Positions 57,349 through 64,000 of a DNA stretch of 64,000 nt are shown piece by piece. This stretch comes from an uncultured Oscillospiraceae bacterium. Lineage in GTDB: Bacteria > Bacillota > Clostridia > Oscillospirales > Ruminococcaceae. The notes beneath the pieces are model-generated. The model had not been told where the DNA came from. It ran no database searches and was given only the letters and a program-made list of their open reading frames with translations. Location of the stretch: NCBI GenBank assembly GCA_934481385.1, contig CAKSPD010000003.1, positions 89,443-153,442 on the forward strand. The letters run 5' to 3'. Made by a program: the position numbers and the translations under genes. The number at the start of each line of letters is the position of its first letter. The stretch's first letter is position 1.

Positions 57349-57377
57349 TTGACAATTTGAAAAATCTGAGTTATAAT
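57349..57377 (+). promoter_or_regulatory. sigma-A promoter of the two-component/HtrA genes
   Basis: TTGACA 57349-57354, 17-nt spacer, TATAAT 57372-57377. Confidence 0.85.
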
Positions 57378-57417
57378 TAACATGATAATTTATCCTGTAA
57401 AAAAAGAGGTTTTGATT

Positions 57418-58113
57418 ATGGAGCTTGAAAAAATATTAATTGTTGATGATGATAAAAATATTTGCGATGTTTTAAGACTTTATCTTGAAAAAGAGGGTTA
57501 TGGTGTTATACTCTGTCATGACGGAAATGAAGCTGTTGTAAAGTTTAATGCCCTTAATCCTGACCTTGTACTGCTCGATATAATGCTTCCCGGAATGGAC
57601 GGACTTCAGGTTTGCCGTGAGATAAGAAAAAAATCATCTGTTCCGATTATAATGATTACTGCTAAGGGTGAAACGCTCGATAAAGTTATAGGTCTTGAAA
57701 TAGGTGCGGACGACTATATAGTAAAACCTTTTGATGCAAAAGAGGTTATTGCACGTATAAATGCCATTACACGCCGTATAATTTCCGGAATTCCTGAACC
57801 GGAAACAAAGGAAGTAAAGTATGATAAACTTTCTGTTAATATGACACGCTATGAGCTTAAAGTTGAAGGAAAGGTTATTGATACTCCTCCTAAGGAACTT
57901 GAACTCCTTTATTATCTTGCTTCAAACCCCAACAGAGTCTATACTCGTGACCAGCTCCTTGATGAAGTATGGGGCTTTGATTACTATGGCGATTCACGTA
58001 CTATTGACGTTCATATAAAAAGACTGCGTGAAAAGCTTGAGGGTATATCAAATAAATGGTCACTCAAAACTGTATGGGGCGTTGGTTATAAATTTGAACT
58101 CAATGATGAATAA
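57418..58113 (+). CDS. OmpR/PhoB-family response regulator
   Basis: A 231-residue regulator. The receiver domain spans 1-120, with acidic pocket VDDD and phospho-acceptor Asp54 in LLDIMLPGMDG. The winged-helix domain is from about 130 (PKELELLYYLASNP; DQLLDEVWGFDYYGDSRTID). ATG 57418 follows AGAGG; an in-frame ATG at 57382 is nearer the promoter and not favoured. The partner kinase is next. The regulon is unknown; the adjacent HtrA gene suggests envelope stress. Confidence 0.93.
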   Translation: MELEKILIVDDDKNICDVLRLYLEKEGYGVILCHDGNEAVVKFNALNPDLVLLDIMLPGMDGLQVCREIRKKSSVPIIMITAKGETLDKVIGLEIGADDYIVKPFDAKEVIARINAITRRIISGIPEPETKEVKYDKLSVNMTRYELKVEGKVIDTPPKELELLYYLASNPNRVYTRDQLLDEVWGFDYYGDSRTIDVHIKRLREKLEGISNKWSLKTVWGVGYKFELNDE

Positions 58114-58177
58114 TGAATTTTCAGGGGATAGATTAGTTTTTCTGTCCCCTTGCTTTTGATGAGCGGAGAATTTGCAT

Positions 58178-59599
58178 ATGAAAAGAACACCTTACAAATA
58201 TTTGATTTATATTGGCATGACAACCGTTTCACTTGCCATATTTATAACAGGAATTTTTCTTATAAATTATTCACTTAAAGGATATCAGAGCAGTAAGCTT
58301 GAAGAAGTTTCCGTTGCAGGAGAACTTTATATAAGAGATGTTCAGGAAAATTATTCCCAGACGGGAAGTTTTGATACAGAGTTTATAAAAAAACTGGATA
58401 AGATTTTTACTCATAGCTGTAATACTGAATTTATTATATATGATGAAAAAGGTCAGAGCATTAAAGATACTGATAATCCTAAAAGAAATACACTGTCATA
58501 TGATATAATACAAAAGCTTGATAATGATGTTTATCTTGCTTTTGATTCAGAAAATGTATCTGCATATGAACCTACTATGTGTTATGGCAGTAAGTTCAGA
58601 GTAAGATATAAAGGGGAAGAATCCAGCACATATTATCTTATGTCATATGTATGCGGAAAGAGTATAAGTAATTTTTCGCAGGGTTTACTGATAGTATTTA
58701 TAGTGATATTTATGATTCTTTTTGTGGTATCGGGCGGATTGTTTTCTCTTGTTGCCCGGAATGCCGGAAAGCCTGTCCTTGAGATAGAAAGAATATCAGA
58801 AAAATATGCCAGAGGAGATTTTTCTGAAAAACTTGAAAAAAGCGGGAATACTGAATTTGACAGCATATATGCATCATTCAATAAAATGGCTGAATTTATA
58901 GAATCAAATGAAAATACAAGCAAGAATTTTATTGCAAATGTATCTCATGAACTCAGAACGCCTATGACTACAATCGGCGGATTTGTTGACGGTATTCTTG
59001 ACGGAGTTATTCCGGAATCAAAACAGAATGAATATCTGAGTATTGTATCACAGGAAATAAAAAGGCTCAGAATACTTATATCATCTATGCTTAATATGAC
59101 AAAGTTTGAAACCGGAAATATGAAACCCAATTTTGCCGAAACAAATATAACCGAACTTGTCATCAGAACAGTTTTTATGTTTGAACAGAAAATAGAAGTA
59201 AAGAAAGTTGATATTGAAGGTCTTGATGCTGAACGTCTTATGGTTGAGGCTGATGAAAATTTAATCGAACAGGTTATATATAATCTTATAGAAAATGCTG
59301 TTAAGTTTGTAAACAAGGACGGCGTTATATCATTCGGATTCAGAAAGAATGAAAGCAGTTGTTTTATAAACATAAAAAATACAGGAGAAGGTCTGACAGA
59401 TACTGAAATATCGCAGATTTTTGACCGCTTTTATAAAACGGATTCTTCAAGGGGAAAAGATACAACAGGACTCGGTCTTGGACTTTCCATTTCAAGAAGA
59501 ATAATTCAGCTCCATAACGGAGATATTACTGTAAAATCCATTTATGGAAAATATACTGAATTTATTATAGAACTCCCGCTTAAACAGCCAAAATCTTAA
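58178..59599 (+). CDS. sensor histidine kinase
   Basis: A 473-residue membrane kinase. Helices lie at about 9-32 and 168-193, enclosing a 135-residue extracellular sensor. A HAMP domain covers 194-246. His257 in FIANVSHELRTPM is autophosphorylated, and the ATP domain has N-box NLIENAVKF and GLGLGLSISRRI. It partners the regulator upstream. A 10-bp imperfect hairpin (58123-58150) lies between the two genes and could affect relative levels. ATG 58178 is preferred to TTG 58172. Confidence 0.93.
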   Translation: MKRTPYKYLIYIGMTTVSLAIFITGIFLINYSLKGYQSSKLEEVSVAGELYIRDVQENYSQTGSFDTEFIKKLDKIFTHSCNTEFIIYDEKGQSIKDTDNPKRNTLSYDIIQKLDNDVYLAFDSENVSAYEPTMCYGSKFRVRYKGEESSTYYLMSYVCGKSISNFSQGLLIVFIVIFMILFVVSGGLFSLVARNAGKPVLEIERISEKYARGDFSEKLEKSGNTEFDSIYASFNKMAEFIESNENTSKNFIANVSHELRTPMTTIGGFVDGILDGVIPESKQNEYLSIVSQEIKRLRILISSMLNMTKFETGNMKPNFAETNITELVIRTVFMFEQKIEVKKVDIEGLDAERLMVEADENLIEQVIYNLIENAVKFVNKDGVISFGFRKNESSCFINIKNTGEGLTDTEISQIFDRFYKTDSSRGKDTTGLGLGLSISRRIIQLHNGDITVKSIYGKYTEFIIELPLKQPKS

Positions 59600-59620
59600 A
59601 AAAGAAAGGAAATTTCTTTA

Positions 59621-61003
59621 ATGGACAACAATGAAAAAAATATAAGTATGAAAAACGGAGGACTTTTTTCTGATATTCCTGTGGAAAACGGACAGCGTCC
59701 TTATGAAGAAAAAATTGAAATACCGCTTGATGATTCAGAAACAGAATATGATGAATTTATGTTTGAACCCCTCGGCTTTGAAGAACTTGAAAAGCAGAGT
59801 GAGCTTGAAAAATCGCAGAGAGTTCAGCAGAATGCTCTTAAATTCAAAAGACAGAGAAGAATTGTAATTCTGCTTGTTCTTATATTTTTTTCTGTTATTG
59901 CACTTGGTGTTTACTGTATTGTTTCTGATGTTCTTTCAAGCAAAAAATCAATATCAAATGCAAGTAACGGGAAAAACGTTGTGCTTTATCAGTCACATAA
60001 ACCTGATACAGCAAATTCAGAGTATGTTGACGAAAACGGAAAATATTCAACGGAAGGTATTGCTATGACAGTACGTCCAAGTATCGTTGAAATATATACA
60101 TATGAGGATTCCTCTCAGAAAGTTTTACAGGGTACAGGTTCAGGAATTATAATATCTGATGACGGATATATAGTTACAAATGAACATGTTCTTTCTGCTG
60201 ACGGTTATCACACTGTAAAGACATATGATGAAAAAATATATGATGCAAAAATAATAGGACGTGACAGTAAAACTGATATAGCAGTTGTAAAAATAAATGC
60301 CACTTCTTTAAGCCCTGCAACGCTTGGTGATTCTGATGAAGTTGTTGTCGGTGAGGAAGTAATGGCAATAGGAAATCCTGCCGGACTTTTCGGAAGTGTT
60401 ACTAATGGAATTGTATCAGCAGTAAACAGAAAGATAAAAGGAAAGACAACAGCTTACGAAATGGACTGTATTCAGACTAATGCTGATATAAGTCCCGGAA
60501 ATTCGGGCGGTGCTTTGATAAATATGTATGCACAGGTTATCGGTATAACATCTTCAAAGTATGCAAGCACCACTCTTGAAGGACTCGGATTTGCAATCAG
60601 CATAAATGAGGCAAAACCGATTATAGAGGAGCTTATAAACAACGGTTATATTTCAGGCAGATTTAAAATAGGAATTACATTTGTAGGAATATCAGATGAT
60701 GAAACAAGAACTGCTGCTGAAGAAGAAATCGGACATTCTCTGCCTGATGATTTTGAGGGACTTTATATTACTGATCTAAATGAAGAATGTGATGTTGCGA
60801 AATCAGGACTTAAAAAAGGCGATTTTATTTATGAAGTTGAAGGAAAGAGCGTTAATAATTATGACAGCCTTTATAGCATTATAAAGAATTTTTCTGCCGG
60901 CGATACAGTTCATGCAAAATGTGCAAATGTATCAAAAGACGGAAAAGTTACAAAATATGATATATCCTTTAAGCTTATGGAGGATACATCAGGAGATTAT
61001 TGA
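59621..61003 (+). CDS. membrane-anchored HtrA/DegP-like serine protease with PDZ domain
   Basis: A 460-residue protease. An acidic cytoplasmic N-terminus (1-78) precedes a single helix (81-103) and a trypsin-like domain with His189 (TNEHVL), Asp219 (KTDIAVV) and Ser295 (GNSGGALI). A PDZ domain occupies about 350-455. It degrades misfolded proteins outside the membrane. It follows the kinase by 21 nt, a common CssRS-like arrangement, though CssRS identity is not shown. The long acidic N-terminus is typical for Clostridia. Confidence 0.93.
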   Translation: MDNNEKNISMKNGGLFSDIPVENGQRPYEEKIEIPLDDSETEYDEFMFEPLGFEELEKQSELEKSQRVQQNALKFKRQRRIVILLVLIFFSVIALGVYCIVSDVLSSKKSISNASNGKNVVLYQSHKPDTANSEYVDENGKYSTEGIAMTVRPSIVEIYTYEDSSQKVLQGTGSGIIISDDGYIVTNEHVLSADGYHTVKTYDEKIYDAKIIGRDSKTDIAVVKINATSLSPATLGDSDEVVVGEEVMAIGNPAGLFGSVTNGIVSAVNRKIKGKTTAYEMDCIQTNADISPGNSGGALINMYAQVIGITSSKYASTTLEGLGFAISINEAKPIIEELINNGYISGRFKIGITFVGISDDETRTAAEEEIGHSLPDDFEGLYITDLNEECDVAKSGLKKGDFIYEVEGKSVNNYDSLYSIIKNFSAGDTVHAKCANVSKDGKVTKYDISFKLMEDTSGDY

Positions 61004-61006
61004 TTT

Positions 61007-61414
61007 TCAGCTCCTTATATTTTTAGGCCTTTTGTGATTTACTCCGATAATTCCGCCTGCTGATGCAGAGATTGTGCATATCAGAAATTTTCTTATGCTT
61101 AAAATATGCAGGGGACTATGAAAAAATATAAGACCTGCTGTAAGCAGAATTATATATATTGCAAATCCGCAGAAAAAACCTTCATAAAGGCCGTTTTTTC
61201 TTCTGAAAAGACCGCAGAAATATCCTCCGGAAAAAGAACCGGATAAAAGTGATACTGCTGAAAAAATTGTAAAGGATTTTATAACTTCTGTCGTGCTGTA
61301 AAGAAATACTGAAAAAATAAAGAGTATTCCGAAGCATATGATAATGCCGATTAAGGCACATACAATCAGCCATATGTAAAGATTTGTCCAGATTTCATTT
61401 TTGTTTTTCCGCAT
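61007..61414 (-). CDS. TIGR04086-like small membrane protein
   Basis: A 135-residue protein with four hydrophobic segments (about 12-38, 43-66, 77-98 and 106-126). The pattern GSFSGGYFCGLFRRKNGLYEG between helices 2 and 3 resembles TIGR04086 membrane proteins, of unknown function, seen near yajC in Firmicutes. Its ribosome site (GGAGGT, 61427-61422) is part of the terminator stem of the gene upstream. The 3' end lies three nt from the HtrA stop. Confidence 0.75.
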   Translation of the reverse strand: MRKNKNEIWTNLYIWLIVCALIGIIICFGILFIFSVFLYSTTEVIKSFTIFSAVSLLSGSFSGGYFCGLFRRKNGLYEGFFCGFAIYIILLTAGLIFFHSPLHILSIRKFLICTISASAGGIIGVNHKRPKNIRS

Positions 61415-61461
61415 ATAAAAGACCTCCGCACAGCTTATTTATAATAGGCTATGCGGAGGTC
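61415..61461 (-). terminator. terminator whose stem holds the ribosome site of the next gene
   Basis: On the minus strand, GACCTCCGCA (61461-61452) pairs with TGCGGAGGTC (61430-61421), followed by TTTTAT. It ends the TPR-protein gene. GGAGG of the downstream membrane-protein gene is within the second arm. Confidence 0.85.
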
Positions 61462-61468
61462 TGTCTGT

Positions 61469-62491
61469 TTATTCCGTTTTATTTTCGGGTTCATATTTAA
61501 GGATAATATCCTTTATCTGCTGGTCATTTGTAAGACCATAGAGTATTTTGAGATAGATGAGAGCATCTTTTGTATTGTTGTTCATAAGTGACTGCTGAGA
61601 AAGAAGTGCAGAAACTTCAATTACAGTTTTATCAGGCCCGTATGGAATACCATATTTTTCAAATGTTTTCTGAACAGCATTATCATCAGGAGGAGTGAGT
61701 CGCTGACCTGTTATCATTGAGATATTGCGAAGTTCAGCTTTTACAGCAGAATACGGATAGAAAAGGATACTTGCATAATAAAATGCAACAGCATCATCAT
61801 ATTCCTTGAGGTCAACGCACATATATCCGAGGTTTGTGTAGCATCTTGCAATTGTAGCAGGAGATGAGGCAACTTTAAGTGTTTCTTTAGTTATTTCTAT
61901 TATTTTGTCTTTATCTTTCTGAAGTTTGTATATTTCAGCAAGTTCAAATTTAGGGCCACAGTCAACAGGATTGTATTCAATAGCCTTTTTAAGAACTTCA
62001 ACAGCCTTTTCAAATTCCCTGTATTCTACAAGTATATATCCGTATGCAGTTATCATTCTTGAAAAATCAAAAGGAGTACGGTTAAGAGTTTTTTCAGGCT
62101 TGAAAACTATCTGATAGAGATTATCTTCAAAGCTGTTGCGGAGTGAAACAAATTTTGTTGTATCACTTTCAGTAAATCCCTCAGTAATTTTGCTGTAAAG
62201 TTCTTCAGCAAGTTTAAGAGCGTTTTCAAGATTCTGTTTGCTTTTAAGCATTTCTATAATATCAGCATAAACCTTATCAAGACGCTTGCCGTTTATGTAC
62301 ATGATTCTCATAATGCTTTTCTGGTATTCCTCAGGCATTATTTCAGAAAGAAGGTCAATTACAGCACTTATGCCCTCCTCATCATTTTCTTTCATGTACT
62401 CCTCTGATTTATCAGAAAGGAACTGTTTATCCTTTTCAAAATCACCGGTAAGCTGTTTGCGTATTGATTTTTTTATTTCATTGGAAGTCAT
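61469..62491 (-). CDS. tetratricopeptide repeat protein
   Basis: A 340-residue soluble protein. Helical repeats (YGYILVEYREFEKAVEVLKK; CYTNLGYMCVDLKEYDDAV) at about 145-240 fit TPR units; the N-terminal half is also helical. It has no signal peptide or catalytic motif. It starts 18 nt after the repeat-rich gene, so the two form one unit. The role is unknown; TPRs imply protein contact. Confidence 0.75.
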   Translation of the reverse strand: MTSNEIKKSIRKQLTGDFEKDKQFLSDKSEEYMKENDEEGISAVIDLLSEIMPEEYQKSIMRIMYINGKRLDKVYADIIEMLKSKQNLENALKLAEELYSKITEGFTESDTTKFVSLRNSFEDNLYQIVFKPEKTLNRTPFDFSRMITAYGYILVEYREFEKAVEVLKKAIEYNPVDCGPKFELAEIYKLQKDKDKIIEITKETLKVASSPATIARCYTNLGYMCVDLKEYDDAVAFYYASILFYPYSAVKAELRNISMITGQRLTPPDDNAVQKTFEKYGIPYGPDKTVIEVSALLSQQSLMNNNTKDALIYLKILYGLTNDQQIKDIILKYEPENKTE

Positions 62492-62509
62492 TAAATCCTC
62501 ACTTTCTGA

Positions 62510-64000
62510 CTAAAAACCTCTTTTAGCCAAGTCCTTTTTAAATTTTGCATCAATTTTTTCCTGTTTCTTTTTAGCCTTGATTTCTTCTTTTGTAAGAGGG
62601 CGGTCAGGCTGTGCAGAAGCTTTTTTTGCCGTAGATGAAGATGTTCCAAAACCTTTTTTCTTTGTTGAAGAAGGGCCTTTGTATTCTTCAAAAAGTCCGC
62701 TGATGTTATCATCTTTCTTTTCGGTGTTTTTCTTGATTTTTTCACCTGATACCTGTGAAAAGGCATCTTCAATAGAAGTTATGATAGTAGGCATTTCAGC
62801 AGATTCCTGCATATCAAAGAGATTTGAATTTTTCTTTTTGGTTGATTCTGCGATTGCATTTGCAAAAGCTGAAGGAGTTTTTTTCTGTTCAGTTGCAAGA
62901 TAAGATATATTTATATTTGATTTCGGCATAACAGGAGGAACAGAATTCTGCTGATTAACATCAGGAGCAGGATTGTTCATAACAGGAGGAACAGCGTTCT
63001 GCTGATTGATAACAGGAGCAGGATTGTTCATAACAGGAGGAACAATGTTCTGCTGATTGATAACAGGAGCAGGATTGTTCATAACGGGAGGAACAGAGTT
63101 CTGCTGATTGATAACAGGAGCAGGATTGTTCATAACAGGAGGAACAGCGTTCTGCTGATTGATAACAGGGGCAGGATTGTTCATAACAGGAGGAACAACA
63201 TTCTGCTGATTCATAGCAGGCGGAACAATATTATTATTTACAGGCATCTGTAAAGGAATAAATATAGGCTGATTATTTGCATCATATCCTACAAACTGTG
63301 ACGGGATATACTGATACATCGGGCTACCGTCAGGAGCATATCCTACAAACTGCGGAATATTCATAATCTGTGGCTGTGAATTTCCCATAAATGAAGGAAA
63401 GGCAGAAGGCTGAACCGGAGGTGTATTTTTTTCAGTTTCATCTTTAAATACAGGAGAAGTATACTGATACATTGATTTTTTTCTTTTCATTTCCTCATCA
63501 TCTTCCTCATCAGAATTGATATTGTTTTCTGAAATTTCAAGACTTGATTCTGAATCAGCTTTTTCATCATTTTTGTCAGAATTTTCAGTTATTTCATCAA
63601 GAACAGGAACAGTAATATCATCAATAGTATTTTCGGTTTCAGGCTCTGAATCTGTAATATCAGAAATATCAGGTATTTCAGGAATTTCATCAAGAACAGG
63701 AACAGTAATATCATCAATGGTATTTTCGGTTTCAGGCTCTGAATCCGTAATATCAGGAATATCAGGTATTTCAGGAATTTCATCAAGAACAGGAACAGTA
63801 ATATCATCAATGGTGTTTTCGGTTTCAGGCTCTGAATCCGTAATATCAGAAATATCAGGTATTTCAGGAATTTCATCAAGAACAGGAACAGTAATATCGT
63901 CAATGGTGTTTTCGGTTTCAGGTTCTGAATCCGTAATATCAGGAATATCAGGTATTTCAGGAATTTCATCAAGAACAGGAACAGTAATATCATCAATGGT
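62510..64000 (-). CDS. repeat-rich acidic/proline protein, N-terminus beyond the window
   Basis: The partial reading frame is open to the window end. In order: at least four 31-residue acidic repeats (LDEIPEIPDIPDITDSEPET type); a DEEDDEE stretch; MKRKKS; FVGY-containing repeats; six 17-residue units of VPPVMNNPAPVINQQ type; and a lysine-rich C-terminus ending LAKRGF. An ATG at 63490 lies inside the frame without a good ribosome site, so I extend the gene to the window end. It is probably cytoplasmic and disordered. The function is unknown. Confidence 0.65.
   Translation of the reverse strand, partial: TIDDITVPVLDEIPEIPDIPDITDSEPETENTIDDITVPVLDEIPEIPDISDITDSEPETENTIDDITVPVLDEIPEIPDIPDITDSEPETENTIDDITVPVLDEIPEIPDISDITDSEPETENTIDDITVPVLDEITENSDKNDEKADSESSLEISENNINSDEEDDEEMKRKKSMYQYTSPVFKDETEKNTPPVQPSAFPSFMGNSQPQIMNIPQFVGYAPDGSPMYQYIPSQFVGYDANNQPIFIPLQMPVNNNIVPPAMNQQNVVPPVMNNPAPVINQQNAVPPVMNNPAPVINQQNSVPPVMNNPAPVINQQNIVPPVMNNPAPVINQQNAVPPVMNNPAPDVNQQNSVPPVMPKSNINISYLATEQKKTPSAFANAIAESTKKKNSNLFDMQESAEMPTIITSIEDAFSQVSGEKIKKNTEKKDDNISGLFEEYKGPSSTKKKGFGTSSSTAKKASAQPDRPLTKEEIKAKKKQEKIDAKFKKDLAKRGF
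62930..63235 (-). repeat. 51-bp coding tandem repeat, six copies
   Basis: Units begin at 62930, 62981, 63032, 63083, 63134 and 63185, each 51 bp, encoding a 17-residue proline/asparagine/glutamine unit. Middle copies differ at one or two bases; the outer ones are degraded. Confidence 0.95.
63596..64000 (-). repeat. 93-bp coding tandem repeat, at least four copies
   Basis: The unit recurs at 93-bp spacing (for example 63596, 63689, 63782, 63875 and 63968), encoding a 31-residue acidic unit. The array runs off the window, so the copy number is a minimum. Confidence 0.95.

Noticed and set aside
62930..63235. Possible CRISPR array
   Set aside because: The units are directly adjacent without unique spacers, are in frame, and encode a protein repeat; no cas genes are nearby.
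63589..63996. Hydrophobic minus-strand frame with MMILLFLFLMKFLKYL-type repeats
   Set aside because: It is the other frame of the 93-bp repeats; the acidic frame continues without a stop into the gene at 62510 and makes a better protein.

Overview
The window looks like a chromosomal segment of a low-GC Gram-positive anaerobe of the Clostridia, most likely a Ruminococcus-type member of the Oscillospirales. This is inferred from the AT-rich intergenic DNA, strong AGGAGG ribosome binding sites, consensus sigma-A promoters, a CIRCE operator at groES, an rnfCDGEAB operon with nfnAB, and the gene content. The species is not proved by the sequence. I found no rRNA, tRNA, CRISPR array, insertion sequence or phage gene.

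Layout. 1-3000: a small regulator/membrane protein/ABC exporter operon behind a promoter carrying three exactly spaced direct repeats. 3120-20590: about 17 kb of sugar-importer-like genes in two transcription units. They encode six permeases (three pairs), two very large solute-binding proteins, a HlyD-type adaptor, a MacB-like extracytoplasmic protein, an NHL/TPR/Yip1-like membrane protein and a DUF5696-like lipoprotein, but no ATPase. 20600-25150 (minus strand): an M23 cell-wall peptidase, luxS, an RluA-type pseudouridine synthase, a membrane protein and a histidine phosphatase. 25270-30970: an XRE regulator and the Rnf ferredoxin:NAD+ oxidoreductase operon. 31000-32950 (minus): a YtrA-type GntR regulator with an ABC transporter and a palindromic operator.

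33220-35690: ylxM-ffh-rpsP-khpA. 35740-51670: an uninterrupted S10-spc-alpha ribosomal superoperon (rpsJ to rplQ, with secY, adk, map, infA and rpoA), preceded by a structured leader that contains a candidate transcription attenuator. 51689-54520: nfnAB and yajC. 54526-56621 (minus): groESL under CIRCE. 56708-57202 (minus): an unknown gene. 57349-61003: a two-component system and a membrane-anchored HtrA protease. 61007-64000 (minus): a small membrane protein, a TPR protein and a repeat-rich protein cut by the window end.

How the genes work together: Rnf couples ferredoxin oxidation to NAD+ reduction and an ion gradient, and NfnAB links NADH, ferredoxin and NADPH, so the window holds two main redox hubs of a fermenting anaerobe. 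The ATPase-less transport cluster must borrow a shared MsmX/UgpC-type ATPase if it is a set of importers, and it is the most unusual accessory region. The most testable regulatory findings are the S10 leader attenuator, the 23-bp-period operator at the left edge, and a terminator whose stem buries the next gene's ribosome binding site.
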